Program-made: the position numbers and the translations under genes | Notes under the pieces: generated by a model | What the model was told of the DNA's origin: nothing | The model's database searches: none | The model's input: only the letters and a program-made list of their open reading frames with translations | DNA from: WLMZ01 sp031410915 | Lineage (GTDB): Bacteria; Actinomycetota; Acidimicrobiia; Acidimicrobiales; Ilumatobacteraceae | Length of the DNA: 64,000 nucleotides | Direction of reading: 5' to 3' | NCBI GenBank assembly: GCA_031410915.1 | Contig: JANNZY010000057.1 | Coordinates: 1 to 64,000, forward strand | In this document: positions 11,086 through 19,669 of the stretch, piece after piece | How positions within the stretch are numbered: the stretch's first letter is position 1 | How the letters are laid out: the number at the start of each line of letters is the position of its first letter

Positions 11086-11388
11086 TCAGCGCCGTTTCAC
11101 ACGGATGTCGAATCGCGACACCCGCAAACCCGCTACGGACCGCAGGCGTTCGATGACCTCAGCCTCCAGGAAGCGCAACTGAGTGGCCCACGCGGGCTCG
11201 TCGACCTCAACCAGCAAACGGTCTCCGTCGAGCGTCACCGGGCGGGCGTGATCGGCGACCTGCTGGCCGACCGCATCGATCCAGCGGCTGAACAGCGAGC
11301 CCATCGAGCGGGCATCCGTGGCACCACCGCGCAGACCGCGGACCACGACATCGAGGCTCTCGCGAATCGGCACCGGTTCGAACGTCAC
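11086..11388 (-). CDS. dciA: DUF721 / DciA-like helicase-loading protein
   Basis: 100 residues. The DUF721 region reads SLFSRWIDAVGQQVADHARPV and then DRLLVEVDEPAWATQLRFLE, the KH-like fold of DciA. DciA is the ancestral loader or operator of the replicative helicase DnaB in bacteria without DnaC or DnaI. Its start overlaps the recF stop by four bases, and in Actinobacteria it normally lies between recF and gyrB exactly as here. Actinobacterial members usually have a longer disordered N-terminal region; this one is short. Confidence 0.87.
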   Translation of the reverse strand: MTFEPVPIRESLDVVVRGLRGGATDARSMGSLFSRWIDAVGQQVADHARPVTLDGDRLLVEVDEPAWATQLRFLEAEVIERLRSVAGLRVSRFDIRVKRR

Positions 11389-12476
11389 CGTGTCACCGTA
11401 CCCGCCACGGTGCCGGCCACGATCCGCAACACTCGGTCCGGGTGGGCATCGGGGGGCAGTGCGCTCGCAGTGGTGATCACGACCTGGCCGCGGGGCAGGT
11501 GGGTCAGCAGCGCGCTCGCCCGCGACGGATCCAGCTCGCTCAGCACGTCGTCGAGCACCAGCACCGGCGGGCTGCCGACTGTGTCGGCGATCAGACGATG
11601 CGCAGCCAGCCGGATCGCGAGTGCGAGGCAGCGCTGTTCACCCTGCGACGCGTGCGTGCGCGCCGGCAGCCCGTTGATCGTCAACTCGACATCGTCGCGC
11701 TGGGGGCCGACGGTGCTGGTCTGGCGCCGAAGATCGTCGGTGCGCGCTGCGGTCAGCGCAGCGAGCAGACCATAACGGCGCCAGGCCGGCTCGTAGATCA
11801 GTTCGATCGCTGTGGGCGTTCCGGCCAGTTGCTCATAGGCCTCGACAACCATCGGCGTCAACCGCGCGATCAGGGTCGCCCGGGCGTGTCCGAGCTGCTC
11901 GCCGGCCTGGGCCAGCTTGGTATCCCACACCTCCAGCGTCATGTCGATCTCATCGGTCAGCCGACCGCCGGCCTGTTTCAGCAGACTGTTGCGCTGCTTG
12001 AGGATGCGGTCGATCTCCAGTCGCAACGCGTCGTGCTTCACGGCCAGCGCGACCAGCGTGTCGTCCATCATCCGGCGTCGCTCGCCGGGCCCGCCCTTGA
12101 TCAGCGACAAGTCGTCTGGTGAGAACACCGAGACTCGGATCACCCCGAGCAGATCGCGGCTGCGGTTCAGCCGTTGCCGGTTGACCATCACCCGATTGCG
12201 GCCGTTGCGAGTGATCTCGGCCTCGATGAGCAGCTCGCGACCGTCGTCGTGACGCACCTCGGCGCGCACGATGGCAGTCTCTGCGCCACTCCGGATGAGC
12301 GCATCCACCGGCGCCCCACGGAACGAGTCGAGTGTGGCTAGGTACGCAAGTGATTCGGCGAGGTTCGTCTTGCCCTGACCGTTGTCGCCGACGATCGCCG
12401 TCGTACCCTCCTCGAACGTGAGGTCGGCACTCGCGTAGTTGCGGAAGTCGATCAGTTGCAGCGACCGGACCAGCAC
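11385..12476 (-). CDS. recF: DNA replication/repair protein RecF
   Basis: 363 residues, typical length. SMC/ABC-type ATPase: Walker A GDNGQGKTN (residues 34-42), signature-like LIKGGPGERRRMMD near residue 125, and Walker B VLVLDDVLSELDPSRA near residue 305. RecF helps RecOR load RecA at single-strand gaps and restart forks. It starts 25 bases after dnaN, so it belongs to the dnaA-dnaN-recF-dciA run. The start MLVRSLQLIDFRNY is the family N-terminus. Confidence 0.97.
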   Translation of the reverse strand: MLVRSLQLIDFRNYASADLTFEEGTTAIVGDNGQGKTNLAESLAYLATLDSFRGAPVDALIRSGAETAIVRAEVRHDDGRELLIEAEITRNGRNRVMVNRQRLNRSRDLLGVIRVSVFSPDDLSLIKGGPGERRRMMDDTLVALAVKHDALRLEIDRILKQRNSLLKQAGGRLTDEIDMTLEVWDTKLAQAGEQLGHARATLIARLTPMVVEAYEQLAGTPTAIELIYEPAWRRYGLLAALTAARTDDLRRQTSTVGPQRDDVELTINGLPARTHASQGEQRCLALAIRLAAHRLIADTVGSPPVLVLDDVLSELDPSRASALLTHLPRGQVVITTASALPPDAHPDRVLRIVAGTVAGTVTR

Positions 12477-12501
12477 CCGTGCAGGTTACGGCAGCGCGGG
12501 T

Positions 12502-13596
12502 TCAGGGAACCCGGACCGGCATCACCAAGTACAGGTACTCGGGCCGCCCGACACCACGAAGCACCGCCGGCTTCAGCGCATCCAACGTCTCGAGCGTGAC
12601 CTCGTCGGAACCAACGGCGTCGACCCCTGCGGCGAAGTAGTCGGGGTTGAACGCCACGGTCAGTTCGGCACCCTCGTGGAGCGCGTCCAGTTCTTCGACC
12701 GCGTTGCCGACGTCTTGGGTGATCGCCGTGAGCCGCAGGCTGTCCGCTGACATCTGCAGCCGGATCGGCGTGGCATCACGGGCGAGGATCTTGACTCGCC
12801 GGATCGCTTCGATCAACGCGTCACGGGCCACCGTGAGCTTGTTCGGGTAGCTGGCCGGGATCAGCTGGCGATAGTTAGGGAACTCGCCCTCGATCAGTCG
12901 GGTGGTGAGGCGGGTGGTGCCGACCTCGAACGTCGCCTCGCGTTCGCCGAGGCGCAGCGTGAGCTCGGACGCATTGCCGACGAGGCGTTGCAACTCGTTC
13001 AGTGCCCGCCCGGGCACGAGCACCTTCTGGTCGGTGCCGAGCACGCTGGCACCGGGCAGGTCTCGAACCGCGAGGCGGTACGAGTCCGTGGCCACCATGC
13101 GCAGGCCTTCGGCCTCGGCGGTCAGGAGGACACCGGTGAGGATCGGGCGCGCCTCGTCACTGCTCGCGGCACGAACGACCTGGCGCAGGGCCTCGCCGAC
13201 CTCGGCACTCGGCAACGTGACAGCGCTGGATGCCGGCGACGCGAGCCGCGGATAGTCGTCGAACGACAGCGGGCGCACGGCGAACTGCGATCGGCCACCG
13301 GAGATGGACACCTCGTCGCCGTCGACAGCGACCTCGACCTTGCCGGCGCCCATCGAGCGCACGATGTCCGCCGCGAGTCGAGCGGGAAGAACGACCCCAC
13401 CGTCGCGCTCGCCGCCGACTTCGGCTTCGAGTTGGATCGTGAGTTCGAGGTCGGTGCCCGTCACGGTCAGCTTGTCGCCGACGAGCTCGAGGCGCAGACC
13501 GGAGAGCACCGGAAGCGTGCCCGTCCGACCGGTGGCGGCCCGACCTGCCGTCGCCAAGGCATCAGCCAGGACATCGCGCTCGCAGCGAAATTTCAC
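12502..13596 (-). CDS. dnaN: DNA polymerase III sliding clamp, beta subunit
   Basis: 364 residues from GTG 13596. That start gives the family N-terminus VKFRCERDVLADAL and has AAAGGG about six bases upstream; a longer frame reaching 13632 lacks such a site and would run into the origin elements. Three clamp domains are visible, with GTLPVLSGLRLE near residue 27 and the C-terminal peptide YLVMPVRVP that forms the clamp-binding pocket edge. The clamp tethers polymerase III to DNA. It lies between the putative oriC and recF. Confidence 0.97.
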   Translation of the reverse strand: MKFRCERDVLADALATAGRAATGRTGTLPVLSGLRLELVGDKLTVTGTDLELTIQLEAEVGGERDGGVVLPARLAADIVRSMGAGKVEVAVDGDEVSISGGRSQFAVRPLSFDDYPRLASPASSAVTLPSAEVGEALRQVVRAASSDEARPILTGVLLTAEAEGLRMVATDSYRLAVRDLPGASVLGTDQKVLVPGRALNELQRLVGNASELTLRLGEREATFEVGTTRLTTRLIEGEFPNYRQLIPASYPNKLTVARDALIEAIRRVKILARDATPIRLQMSADSLRLTAITQDVGNAVEELDALHEGAELTVAFNPDYFAAGVDAVGSDEVTLETLDALKPAVLRGVGRPEYLYLVMPVRVP

Positions 13597-13856
13597 GACG
13601 CACCCTTTCTCACCAGAAGGTGATGTTTTCAAGTAGTAGTTCTAATAAGTGCTGTGGATTGTGGACAACATGCCGTCGGAGCAGCGTAGGGCGCAGATCC
13701 GTTGGTACCGCGCTATCCCCAGCGATCCACAGGATGACGGGTCCGGGGATGCGGCCCAGTGGACAACATCGCGTTGTCCCCTGGCGCCGACGCTGTGTCC
13801 ACAGTGCCTTCACCTGCTGTTTGCACAGGTGCCCGACAGGTGTCATTCGCGCCCAT
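13597..13856. other. oriC: Putative replication origin (dnaA-dnaN gap)
   Basis: A 260-base gap between dnaA and dnaN without coding potential. It contains one perfect actinobacterial DnaA box (TGTGGACAA at 13660-13668) and near matches: TGTGGATTG 13653-13661, CGATCCACA 13723-13731, AGTGGACAA 13758-13766, TTGTCCCCT 13774-13782 and GTGTCCACA 13795-13803. An A+T-rich triplet run (13631-13648) borders the boxes. Gene context (dnaA and dnaN flanking) matches known actinobacterial origins. Origin activity itself is inferred; most boxes are degenerate and a second cluster lies upstream of dnaA. Confidence 0.75.
13631..13648 (-). promoter_or_regulatory. DnaA-trio-like element
   Basis: On the minus strand this reads TTA TTA GAA CTA CTA CTT, four bases downstream of a DnaA-box-like CAATCCACA (13653-13661), which overlaps the perfect box at 13660-13668. 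Five of six triplets fit the complement of the DnaA-trio pattern (3'-[G/A]A[T/A]-5') that in Bacillus subtilis guides DnaA onto a single strand for origin opening. It is the most A+T-rich stretch in the gap and lies in the dnaN leader. Confidence 0.55.
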
Positions 13857-15263
13857 CTACCCCTGCTTGAGGCGCTGAGTCATGTCGGTGACCTGGTCGT
13901 AGACCTGCTTGCGCTCGCTCATCAGGCGCTGGATCTTCTCGACGGCGTGAATGACCGTGGTGTGGTCACGCCCACCGAACAGCCGAGCGATGGCCGGATA
14001 GCTGAGGTCGGTGAGGTCGCGGAAGACGTACATCGCGATCTGGCGGCTCGTGACGAGCGGCCGTTGCCGACTCTTGCCGCGCAGCGCTTCCACGCTCTGA
14101 CCGAGGATGATGGCCATCTCAGCCAACAGTTCGTCGTCGGTGCGGGCCTTGGTTGCGGTATCGGTGAGCAGGTCGCGCAACAACGTCTCGGCCAGGTGGG
14201 TGGTGATCGGAACGCGGTTCAGCGATGCGTACGCCGTCAGCCGGATGAGCGCGCCTTCGAGCTCGCGGATGTTGTTGGTGATGTGCGTCGCGATGAACTC
14301 CAGCGTTTCCGGAGGGATGCGCGAGTCGTCGCGTTCAGCCTTGTTGCGCAGAATGGCGAGACGCGTCTCCATGTCTGGCGGCTGGACATCGGTGATCAGG
14401 CCCCACTTGAACCGACCACGCAGGCGTTCTTCGAGCGTTGGGATCGCGTCCGGCATGCGGTCGCTGGAGATGACGATCTGCTTGTTGGCACCATGCAACG
14501 AGTTGAACGTGTGGAAGAACTCCTCCTGGAGTCCTTCCTTGCCCTCCATGAACTGGATGTCGTCGATGAGGAGCACGTCGATGTCGCGGTAGCGGCGCTT
14601 GAAGGCCGTCGTGCTGTTGGAACGGATCGCGTCGACGTATTCGTTGAGGAACGTCTCGGTGCTGACGTAGCGGACGACGTCGTGCTGGTAGTGACGATGG
14701 ACGTAATGGCCGATCGCGTGCAGCAGGTGGGTCTTGCCGAGGCCGGCGGCACCGTAGATGAACAGCGGGTTGTAGCTGCGGCCCGGGGTCTCGGCAACCC
14801 GAGATGCTGCGGCCAGCGCGAACTGGTTGGACTGGCCCTTCACGAAGGTGTCGAACGAATAGCGCGGGTTGAGTCCGGCCAGCATCGCCTCGGCGTGCTC
14901 GGGCGGGCGTGACGAGTAGCCGTTGGAGCTCATCGACCCGCCCGCGGTGGCCGTGGCCAGCGCCAACTCTGGCTCGGCGTCACCGTCGCGAGATTCGTCG
15001 CCGACATCGCTGACCTGGACATCGACGAAGAAGTAGCGGTTCGAGGCACCGATCTCTTCGAGAGCATCCCTCACCAGCGGGAGATAACGCGACATGATGC
15101 GATCGCGCAGATGGGTGTTCGGTGCGCTGACGCGAAGTTCATTCGGCTCGCTCTCGAGCGGGACCACATCCTGGAAGGTGGAGAACCACACGGCCTCGGA
15201 GACTTGTGCACGCAGGATCTGCGCAACTGCTGTCCACACCTGGTCGTAGTCGCTCACCTGCAC
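13857..15263 (-). CDS. dnaA: Chromosomal replication initiator DnaA
   Basis: 468 residues from GTG 15263; a second in-frame GTG two codons later is also possible, with GGAGAGG just upstream serving either. Domain I is residues 1-80 and domain II is a short acidic linker (85-115). The AAA+ domain begins NPRYSFDTFVKG, with Walker A GAAGLGKTH (171-179) and Walker B VLLIDDIQFM. Domain IV carries the DNA-binding signature GGRDHTTVIHAVEKI. DnaA binds DnaA boxes and opens oriC. A perfect inverted pair of DnaA boxes 33 bases upstream of the start suggests autoregulation. Confidence 0.98.
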   Translation of the reverse strand: MQVSDYDQVWTAVAQILRAQVSEAVWFSTFQDVVPLESEPNELRVSAPNTHLRDRIMSRYLPLVRDALEEIGASNRYFFVDVQVSDVGDESRDGDAEPELALATATAGGSMSSNGYSSRPPEHAEAMLAGLNPRYSFDTFVKGQSNQFALAAASRVAETPGRSYNPLFIYGAAGLGKTHLLHAIGHYVHRHYQHDVVRYVSTETFLNEYVDAIRSNSTTAFKRRYRDIDVLLIDDIQFMEGKEGLQEEFFHTFNSLHGANKQIVISSDRMPDAIPTLEERLRGRFKWGLITDVQPPDMETRLAILRNKAERDDSRIPPETLEFIATHITNNIRELEGALIRLTAYASLNRVPITTHLAETLLRDLLTDTATKARTDDELLAEMAIILGQSVEALRGKSRQRPLVTSRQIAMYVFRDLTDLSYPAIARLFGGRDHTTVIHAVEKIQRLMSERKQVYDQVTDMTQRLKQG

Positions 15264-15295
15264 CTGCCTCTCCGCCCCTTCGTGGTTTCCACATC

Positions 15296-15318
15296 ATTGT
15301 CCACACAGTGTGGACAAT
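15296..15318. promoter_or_regulatory. Perfect DnaA-box palindrome upstream of dnaA
   Basis: Two perfect boxes, TTGTCCACA at 15297-15305 and TGTGGACAA at 15309-15317, form an 11-base inverted repeat around a single central base. It lies 33 bases before the dnaA start codon in the leader or promoter region. DnaA binding here would be expected to repress dnaA transcription or to form a second origin sub-cluster. Confidence 0.85.
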
Positions 15319-15328
15319 GGCAAAGCCG

Positions 15329-15345
15329 CCTTGGTTCGACCAAGG
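15329..15345. repeat. Inverted repeat in the dnaA leader
   Basis: A perfect seven-base arm pair, CCTTGGT and ACCAAGG, around TCG, eleven bases beyond the DnaA-box palindrome. It could be an operator for a repressor or an RNA hairpin in the dnaA leader; nothing in the sequence decides between these. Confidence 0.5.
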
Positions 15346-15466
15346 GGGCAGGGACGGGCACGCTAGCAGCGTTTCGAAGTCGGTTTGACATGGATCTGTC
15401 ATACGCGGGCGACAACTGAGCGTGACCAGGCAAAGTCCGCGACCACCTCGGCAGAGCAGCTGCTGG

Positions 15467-15496
15467 TTGCCATCGTGACGCACCAACCCGTAGCCT
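15467..15496 (+). promoter_or_regulatory. Possible rpmH promoter
   Basis: TTGCCA (15467-15472) and TAGCCT (15491-15496) are separated by 18 bases, a weak sigma-70-type match about 100 bases before rpmH. No better pair was seen between dnaA and rpmH in this orientation. Confidence 0.35.
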
Positions 15497-15598
15497 TGTG
15501 AAGTTGTGGCGCAGGCCTTGCCTGTCTCTTGGCCTGTCTCCTTGCGCCCTGATGACCTGAGTTGCGCAGCCCAGAGCTGCTGAGCCGAGGAGGCTTGT

Positions 15599-15733
15599 AT
15601 GAAGCGCACCTACCAACCCAACAACCTGCAACGGGCGAAGAAGCACGGCTTTCGGGCCCGGATGTCCACTCGTGGCGGCCGTGCAGTGTTGAAGGCGCGT
15701 CGCGCCAAGGGCCGCCACCGTCTGTCCGCTTGA
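15599..15733 (+). CDS. rpmH: Ribosomal protein bL34
   Basis: A 44-residue, strongly basic protein that begins MKRTYQPNNLQRAKKHGFR and ends AKGRHRLSA, the invariant L34 pattern. A strong ribosome-binding site GAGGAGG lies six bases before the ATG. It is a component of the large ribosomal subunit. It overlaps rnpA by four bases and is the first gene of the rpmH-rnpA-yidD-yidC-jag-rsmG run diverging from dnaA, as in most bacteria. Confidence 0.98.
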   Translation: MKRTYQPNNLQRAKKHGFRARMSTRGGRAVLKARRAKGRHRLSA

Positions 15734-16068
15734 TTAGGCGCTGCCGCGGGCGAGCCTCGTTCCAGCGTTTGTCTCGGAACGGTTCGCGCGCACGCGCCGG
15801 AGTGCTGTGGTGCACGTTCGTACTCGACCCATCAGTGTCGCCCCCCGAGGTGGCGTATGCGATCGGTCGCGCCATCGGCCCGGCAGTAGCGCGCAACCAG
15901 TTGCGTCGCCGGCTCCGCGCGATCCTGCAACAGCAAGCACATCTACCAGCTGGTTTGTACCTGATCGGGGCCACTCCCGCCGCCGCGTCACGGTCATTCA
16001 GCGAACTGACGTTCGACATCGCCACCATCGTGACCAGGGTGGTCAACAGCAGCTCCGTTCCCGCATGA
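15730..16068 (+). CDS. rnpA: Ribonuclease P protein component
   Basis: 112 residues from TTG 15730, overlapping the rpmH stop as TTGA. The sequence has the RnpA layout: IRRCRGRASFQRLSRNGSR at the N-terminus, a central beta strand LWCTFVLDPS, and the basic motif AIGPAVARNQLRRRLRAIL (the RNR box). It binds the catalytic RNase P RNA to mature tRNA 5' ends. No ATG or GTG is available upstream in frame, so a TTG start coupled to rpmH is the best choice. The RNase P RNA gene is not in the window. Confidence 0.93.
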   Translation: MIRRCRGRASFQRLSRNGSRARAGVLWCTFVLDPSVSPPEVAYAIGRAIGPAVARNQLRRRLRAILQQQAHLPAGLYLIGATPAAASRSFSELTFDIATIVTRVVNSSSVPA

Positions 16069-16313
16069 CCGACCGCCTGATCGCCGCCGTGCGCTGGTAC
16101 CAGCGTGGCTTCGCCGGCCGTCCGTCGCCATGCCGATTCACCCCGACGTGCTCCTGCTACGCAGTCGAAGCACTCGAGACCCACGGTGCTGGCCGCGGAC
16201 TCTGGCTCACCGTTCGTCGCTTGCTCCGCTGCCGCCCGTTCGGCCCGAGCGGCTTCGATCCCGTTCCCCTCGCGGTCCAACCGCGCCCTCATGCCGCCCA
16301 GAAAGGGGTGTAG
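16065..16313 (+). CDS. yidD: Membrane protein insertion efficiency factor YidD
   Basis: 82 residues starting ATG 16065, overlapping rnpA by four bases. It contains the YidD signature CRFTPTCSCYAVEALETHG and the CRPFGPSGFDPVP end. YidD is a small peripheral membrane protein that aids YidC and Sec-dependent insertion. It ends three bases before yidC. Confidence 0.95.
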   Translation: MTDRLIAAVRWYQRGFAGRPSPCRFTPTCSCYAVEALETHGAGRGLWLTVRRLLRCRPFGPSGFDPVPLAVQPRPHAAQKGV

Positions 16314-16316
16314 GCC

Positions 16317-17426
16317 ATGTTCGAAGGCCCAGCTTGGCTCGTCTCGCAGTTCTACAGCTTCACGCACAACTACGCATTGGCCATTGGTCTCGTCGCGTTG
16401 ACCGTGATGATTCTGGTCACCCCGCTCACGCTCAAGAGCACCAAGGGCATGCTCGAGATGCAGCGTCTCCAGCCCGAGATGAAGCGCCTGCAGGCGCAAC
16501 ATCGCGGCGACCGGATGAAGCTCAACGAAGAGATGATGAAGCTCTACCAGGAGCACAAGGTCAATCCGTTGGCCTCGTGCCTTCCGCTGCTCCTGCAGAT
16601 GCCGGTGTTCTTCATCATGTACCGTGTCCTGCACGGCTTGAGCAACCTCGGCGCGGACGGCACCTTCAACCCGAGCTACATCTCCAAGTCGTCCGAGCTC
16701 TACCAGAGCCTCGACGGCAAGAACGAGATGCTTGCGTTCGGACTCGACCTGTCCAAGTCCCCGGCGCACTTCATCGGCGAGTCGATCGGCAAGGGACTCG
16801 TCTACGCCGCGTTGGTCGTGATCCTCGGCCTGCTCTACTTCGCGCAGCAGAAGATGGTGGCTTCCCGTGCGGCGGTCAGCCCGACGATGTCAGCCACGCA
16901 GGCCAAGGTGATGCAGTACCTGCCGGTGGTGTTCGCCGTCTTCCAGATCTTCTTCCTCACCGGCCTCGTCATCTACTACATCACCCAGGCGATCTTCCGC
17001 ATCGGTCAGAACGCCTACATCACGCGCCGTTTCTACGGCCACGAGGACTCACTCGGTCGTCAGGCCCAGGCTGCCGGCCAGCGGGCTCGTGATGAAGCGA
17101 AAGCCTCCGGGCAAGAGACCGGCGGGGGCATGTTCGCCCAGGCCAAGCGCGATGCGCAGGCTCGGCGCGACGCCGCAGACACGGCGCGCAAGGGTGGCTC
17201 GACCGGCCGCCCGTCCTCGAATGGTCGCACGACAGCGACCAAATCGGTCGCCTCGAAACAGAAGGCGATCGCGCCGAAGAGCAGCGAGCCGGCCGCTGAG
17301 GTGCCGACGAGCAAGCGTGTCACTCCCCCGAAGAATCGTCCGACACCGACAGCGGGCAAACCGCAGCGTCCCGCAGCGTCAGGTCGGCCCGGTGCGCCGG
17401 CACGGCCGAAGCCACCGAAGCAGTAG
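16317..17426 (+). CDS. yidC: Membrane protein insertase YidC
   Basis: 369 residues from ATG 16317. Membrane segments are visible at about residues 20-40 (LAIGLVALTVMILVTPLTL), 95-115 (LPLLLQMPVFFIMYRVLHG), 160-180 and 200-225, the five-helix Oxa1/YidC pattern with a positively charged hairpin between segments 1 and 2. The last 120 residues are a Lys/Arg/Pro-rich disordered tail (ending ARPKPPKQ) typical of actinobacterial YidC and probably ribosome-contacting. It inserts proteins into the cytoplasmic membrane alone or with SecYEG. Confidence 0.96.
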   Translation: MFEGPAWLVSQFYSFTHNYALAIGLVALTVMILVTPLTLKSTKGMLEMQRLQPEMKRLQAQHRGDRMKLNEEMMKLYQEHKVNPLASCLPLLLQMPVFFIMYRVLHGLSNLGADGTFNPSYISKSSELYQSLDGKNEMLAFGLDLSKSPAHFIGESIGKGLVYAALVVILGLLYFAQQKMVASRAAVSPTMSATQAKVMQYLPVVFAVFQIFFLTGLVIYYITQAIFRIGQNAYITRRFYGHEDSLGRQAQAAGQRARDEAKASGQETGGGMFAQAKRDAQARRDAADTARKGGSTGRPSSNGRTTATKSVASKQKAIAPKSSEPAAEVPTSKRVTPPKNRPTPTAGKPQRPAASGRPGAPARPKPPKQ

Positions 17427-17494
17427 CACCGAGACGAACGCTCCAACGACGGCGGTACTCCCCGCCGCGACGCAACCCAACGAACGGAAGCCAC

Positions 17495-18355
17495 ATGCAG
17501 TGGGTCGAGACCACCGGAAAGTCAATCGAAGAAGCCAAGGGCCTGGCGCTGGACCAACTCGGCGTCGGTGAAGAGGACACCGAGTTCGAGATCATCGAAG
17601 AGCCCCGCAGTGGGCTGTTCGGTCGGATCAAGGGCGAGGCACGTGTTCGCGCGCGTGTTCGTCCGGCAGCGGTGCGCCCCAAGCTGGAACGCCGCGATCG
17701 CAACAAGCGTCGCGACAAGGGCGAGGCCGGAGACAGTCGCACTCCCGCTCCGGACAAACCCCGTGAGCAGGGCGGACGCAAGTCGAACGGCGCGAGCACC
17801 GAGACCGTAGCGGCCACCGACCGCCCGAAGCAGGCGGCTCGTCCGCCACGACGTGAGTCCACCCCGAAGCCAGACCGAGAGGAATCCACCGTGAGCGCAC
17901 AAGCAGTTGGCGACGAGGCCAAGAAGTTCCTCGGGGACCTCGTCGCAGCATTCGGCCTGAGTGGCACCGTCGCTCTGCGCGAGGACGGCGACGACCTCGA
18001 GCTCACCGTCAGCGGCAGCGATCTCGGACTCATGGTCGGCCCGCGCGGGAACACGCTGCTGGCGATCCAGGATCTGACCCGCGTGGCGTCACAACGCCGT
18101 CTCGGAGATCACGACACGCGACTGCGCGTCGACGTCGGTGGCTACCGCGAGCGCCGCCGCGAGGCACTGTCGCGCTTTGCCCTGCAAATTGCCGAGCAGG
18201 TGACCGCCAGTGGTGAGGCTCGTGCGCTCGAGCCCATGCCGTCCGCTGATCGCAAAGTGATCCACGACGTTCTCACCGATCACGCCACGGTCGTGACTCG
18301 GTCCGAGGGCGACGATCCGGATCGCCGGGTCGTCATCGCTCCGGCGAATGGCTGA
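17495..18355 (+). CDS. jag: RNA-binding protein Jag/KhpB
   Basis: 286 residues. Jag_N domain at 1-50 (QWVETTGKSIEEAKGLALDQ, SGLFGRI), a charged low-complexity linker (50-135), a KH domain with GLMVGPRGNTLLAIQDL near residue 185, and an R3H domain (RREALSRFALQIAEQV, then EPMPSADRKVIHD). KhpB proteins bind RNA and affect cell elongation and division together with KhpA. It overlaps rsmG by eight bases. Confidence 0.94.
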   Translation: MQWVETTGKSIEEAKGLALDQLGVGEEDTEFEIIEEPRSGLFGRIKGEARVRARVRPAAVRPKLERRDRNKRRDKGEAGDSRTPAPDKPREQGGRKSNGASTETVAATDRPKQAARPPRRESTPKPDREESTVSAQAVGDEAKKFLGDLVAAFGLSGTVALREDGDDLELTVSGSDLGLMVGPRGNTLLAIQDLTRVASQRRLGDHDTRLRVDVGGYRERRREALSRFALQIAEQVTASGEARALEPMPSADRKVIHDVLTDHATVVTRSEGDDPDRRVVIAPANG

Positions 18356-18902
18356 CGAGGCACTCCTCGAGGTTCTCGATTCCCTGCGCGAGCGCGGGGC
18401 ACACGGCGAGACGTCCCTGCTCAACGCTGTTGGCCATGCCGAATCATTTCTGGCGGCTTTTCCCGTCGACGCACGGCGCGTCATCGATCTCGGTTCCGGT
18501 GGAGGCCTACCTGCGTTGGTACTGGCTGTGCGCCGGCCTGGCGTGGCCTTCACCTTGGTTGACCGACGCGAGCGACGGATGGATCTTCTGCGTCTGGCAG
18601 TAGCCCGTCTGGCCCTCGACGACCGCGTCGAGGTGCTGACGGACGACGTCGTCCGGCTCTCGCGCGACGCGGCATACCGGGAGCGGTTCGACGTCGTGAC
18701 CGCGCGTGCGTTCGGTCCCCCGATGCTGACCGCGGGCTGTGCCAAACCGTTCCTTCGAGACGGCGGGGTGGTCATCGTCTCCGAGCCTCCTCCGTCATCG
18801 ATGGAAGATCGGTGGGACGACGATGGGCTCGTCGCACTGGGCCTCACCAGGTCGCTGCGGTCGTTCCCCCACGTCCAACGACTCGACCGTCAGCTCACCT
18901 GA
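18348..18902 (+). CDS. rsmG: 16S rRNA (guanine527-N7)-methyltransferase RsmG
   Basis: 184 residues, somewhat short for the family (about 200-240). The SAM-binding motif VIDLGSGGGLPALVLAVRRP is at about residues 45-64, followed by the acidic end of strand 2 (LVDRRERRMDLL) and FDVVTARAFGPPMLTAG. It methylates G527 of 16S rRNA; loss gives low-level streptomycin resistance in other species. It is the last gene before a 2.8-kb gap leading to parA, whereas in many relatives parA follows closely. Confidence 0.92.
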   Translation: MADEALLEVLDSLRERGAHGETSLLNAVGHAESFLAAFPVDARRVIDLGSGGGLPALVLAVRRPGVAFTLVDRRERRMDLLRLAVARLALDDRVEVLTDDVVRLSRDAAYRERFDVVTARAFGPPMLTAGCAKPFLRDGGVVIVSEPPPSSMEDRWDDDGLVALGLTRSLRSFPHVQRLDRQLT

Positions 18903-19174
18903 GCAGCGCCGTCACCTGGACATCCGCGTCGAGAAGACGCGGCGGATCGGATCTCGGCGCACGTGATCATTTACCTGGACCGACCGGGTTGCGTATCCTC
19001 CTGGCGACCACCCCTGACGTCACGTACGAGGGGTATCGGATGATGTGCGAGCATCGTCGTCCGTCTCGGACCAACCCGGATTCAGCCACGAAGTTCCGCT
19101 CCCCCATTGCGACCCCCCGGCGGTTCGACGTGAAGCCACCGGCGGCTGGGTTGGTGAGGGCTGCTGAAGGCCGC

Positions 19175-19195
19175 GCGTCCGTTTCCGACGGACGC
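19175..19195. repeat. Stem-loop in the rsmG-parA gap
   Basis: Perfect eight-base arms GCGTCCGT and ACGGACGC with a five-base loop TTCCG. No U tract follows on either strand. It could end the rsmG transcript or be a protein-binding site; unassigned. Confidence 0.45.
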
Positions 19196-19653
19196 CCGCA
19201 CGACCGAGTCGTACGACGCAACACGGATCCTCTTCCAGCACGTCACTCGCGGCAGCGGAGCACATTGACGTCGGGATCGCCGTCCGTCGACCAGCATGAT
19301 TGCGTCATGTGCGAGTCAGGAGAGACTGGTTCCGTTCAGCCACCCCCCGGCCTCGCAAGACAGACTCCTTGGAAGGCCCTCACGGCCCGCGGTCGTGATG
19401 ATAGGCGTTGTGCCTTGCTGTGAACTGCAGCGACGGCCCACGACGTCGGCCCGCAGTACACGGCAGCGGTCAGCCACGCAAGATTCGCATGGTCCAGGCC
19501 ACCACAGCTGTGATCGCTCGCAACCCAAGCCGCGGGGCGTGGCTCTCAAGAAGCCAGGCTGCGTCAGCGTCACTCGCTCCAGGACGCCGGGACATCCTGC
19601 GGGTATGCCAAATTCATCCGTTCCCTTGCCCTGGAGAGGAGGGTGTGTGCGAA

Positions 19654-19669
19654 TGTTCCACGTGAAACG
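19654..19669. promoter_or_regulatory. parS: parS site 1
   Basis: TGTTCCACGTGAAACG differs from the Bacillus subtilis parS form TGTTCCACGTGAAACA only at the last base. It is a single copy outside the repeat array, about 2.1 kb before parA. Confidence 0.88.

Noticed and set aside
13597..13632. dnaN start at 13632
   Set aside because: It would code through the origin triplets, lacks a good ribosome-binding site and gives an atypical N-terminus; GTG 13596 fits.
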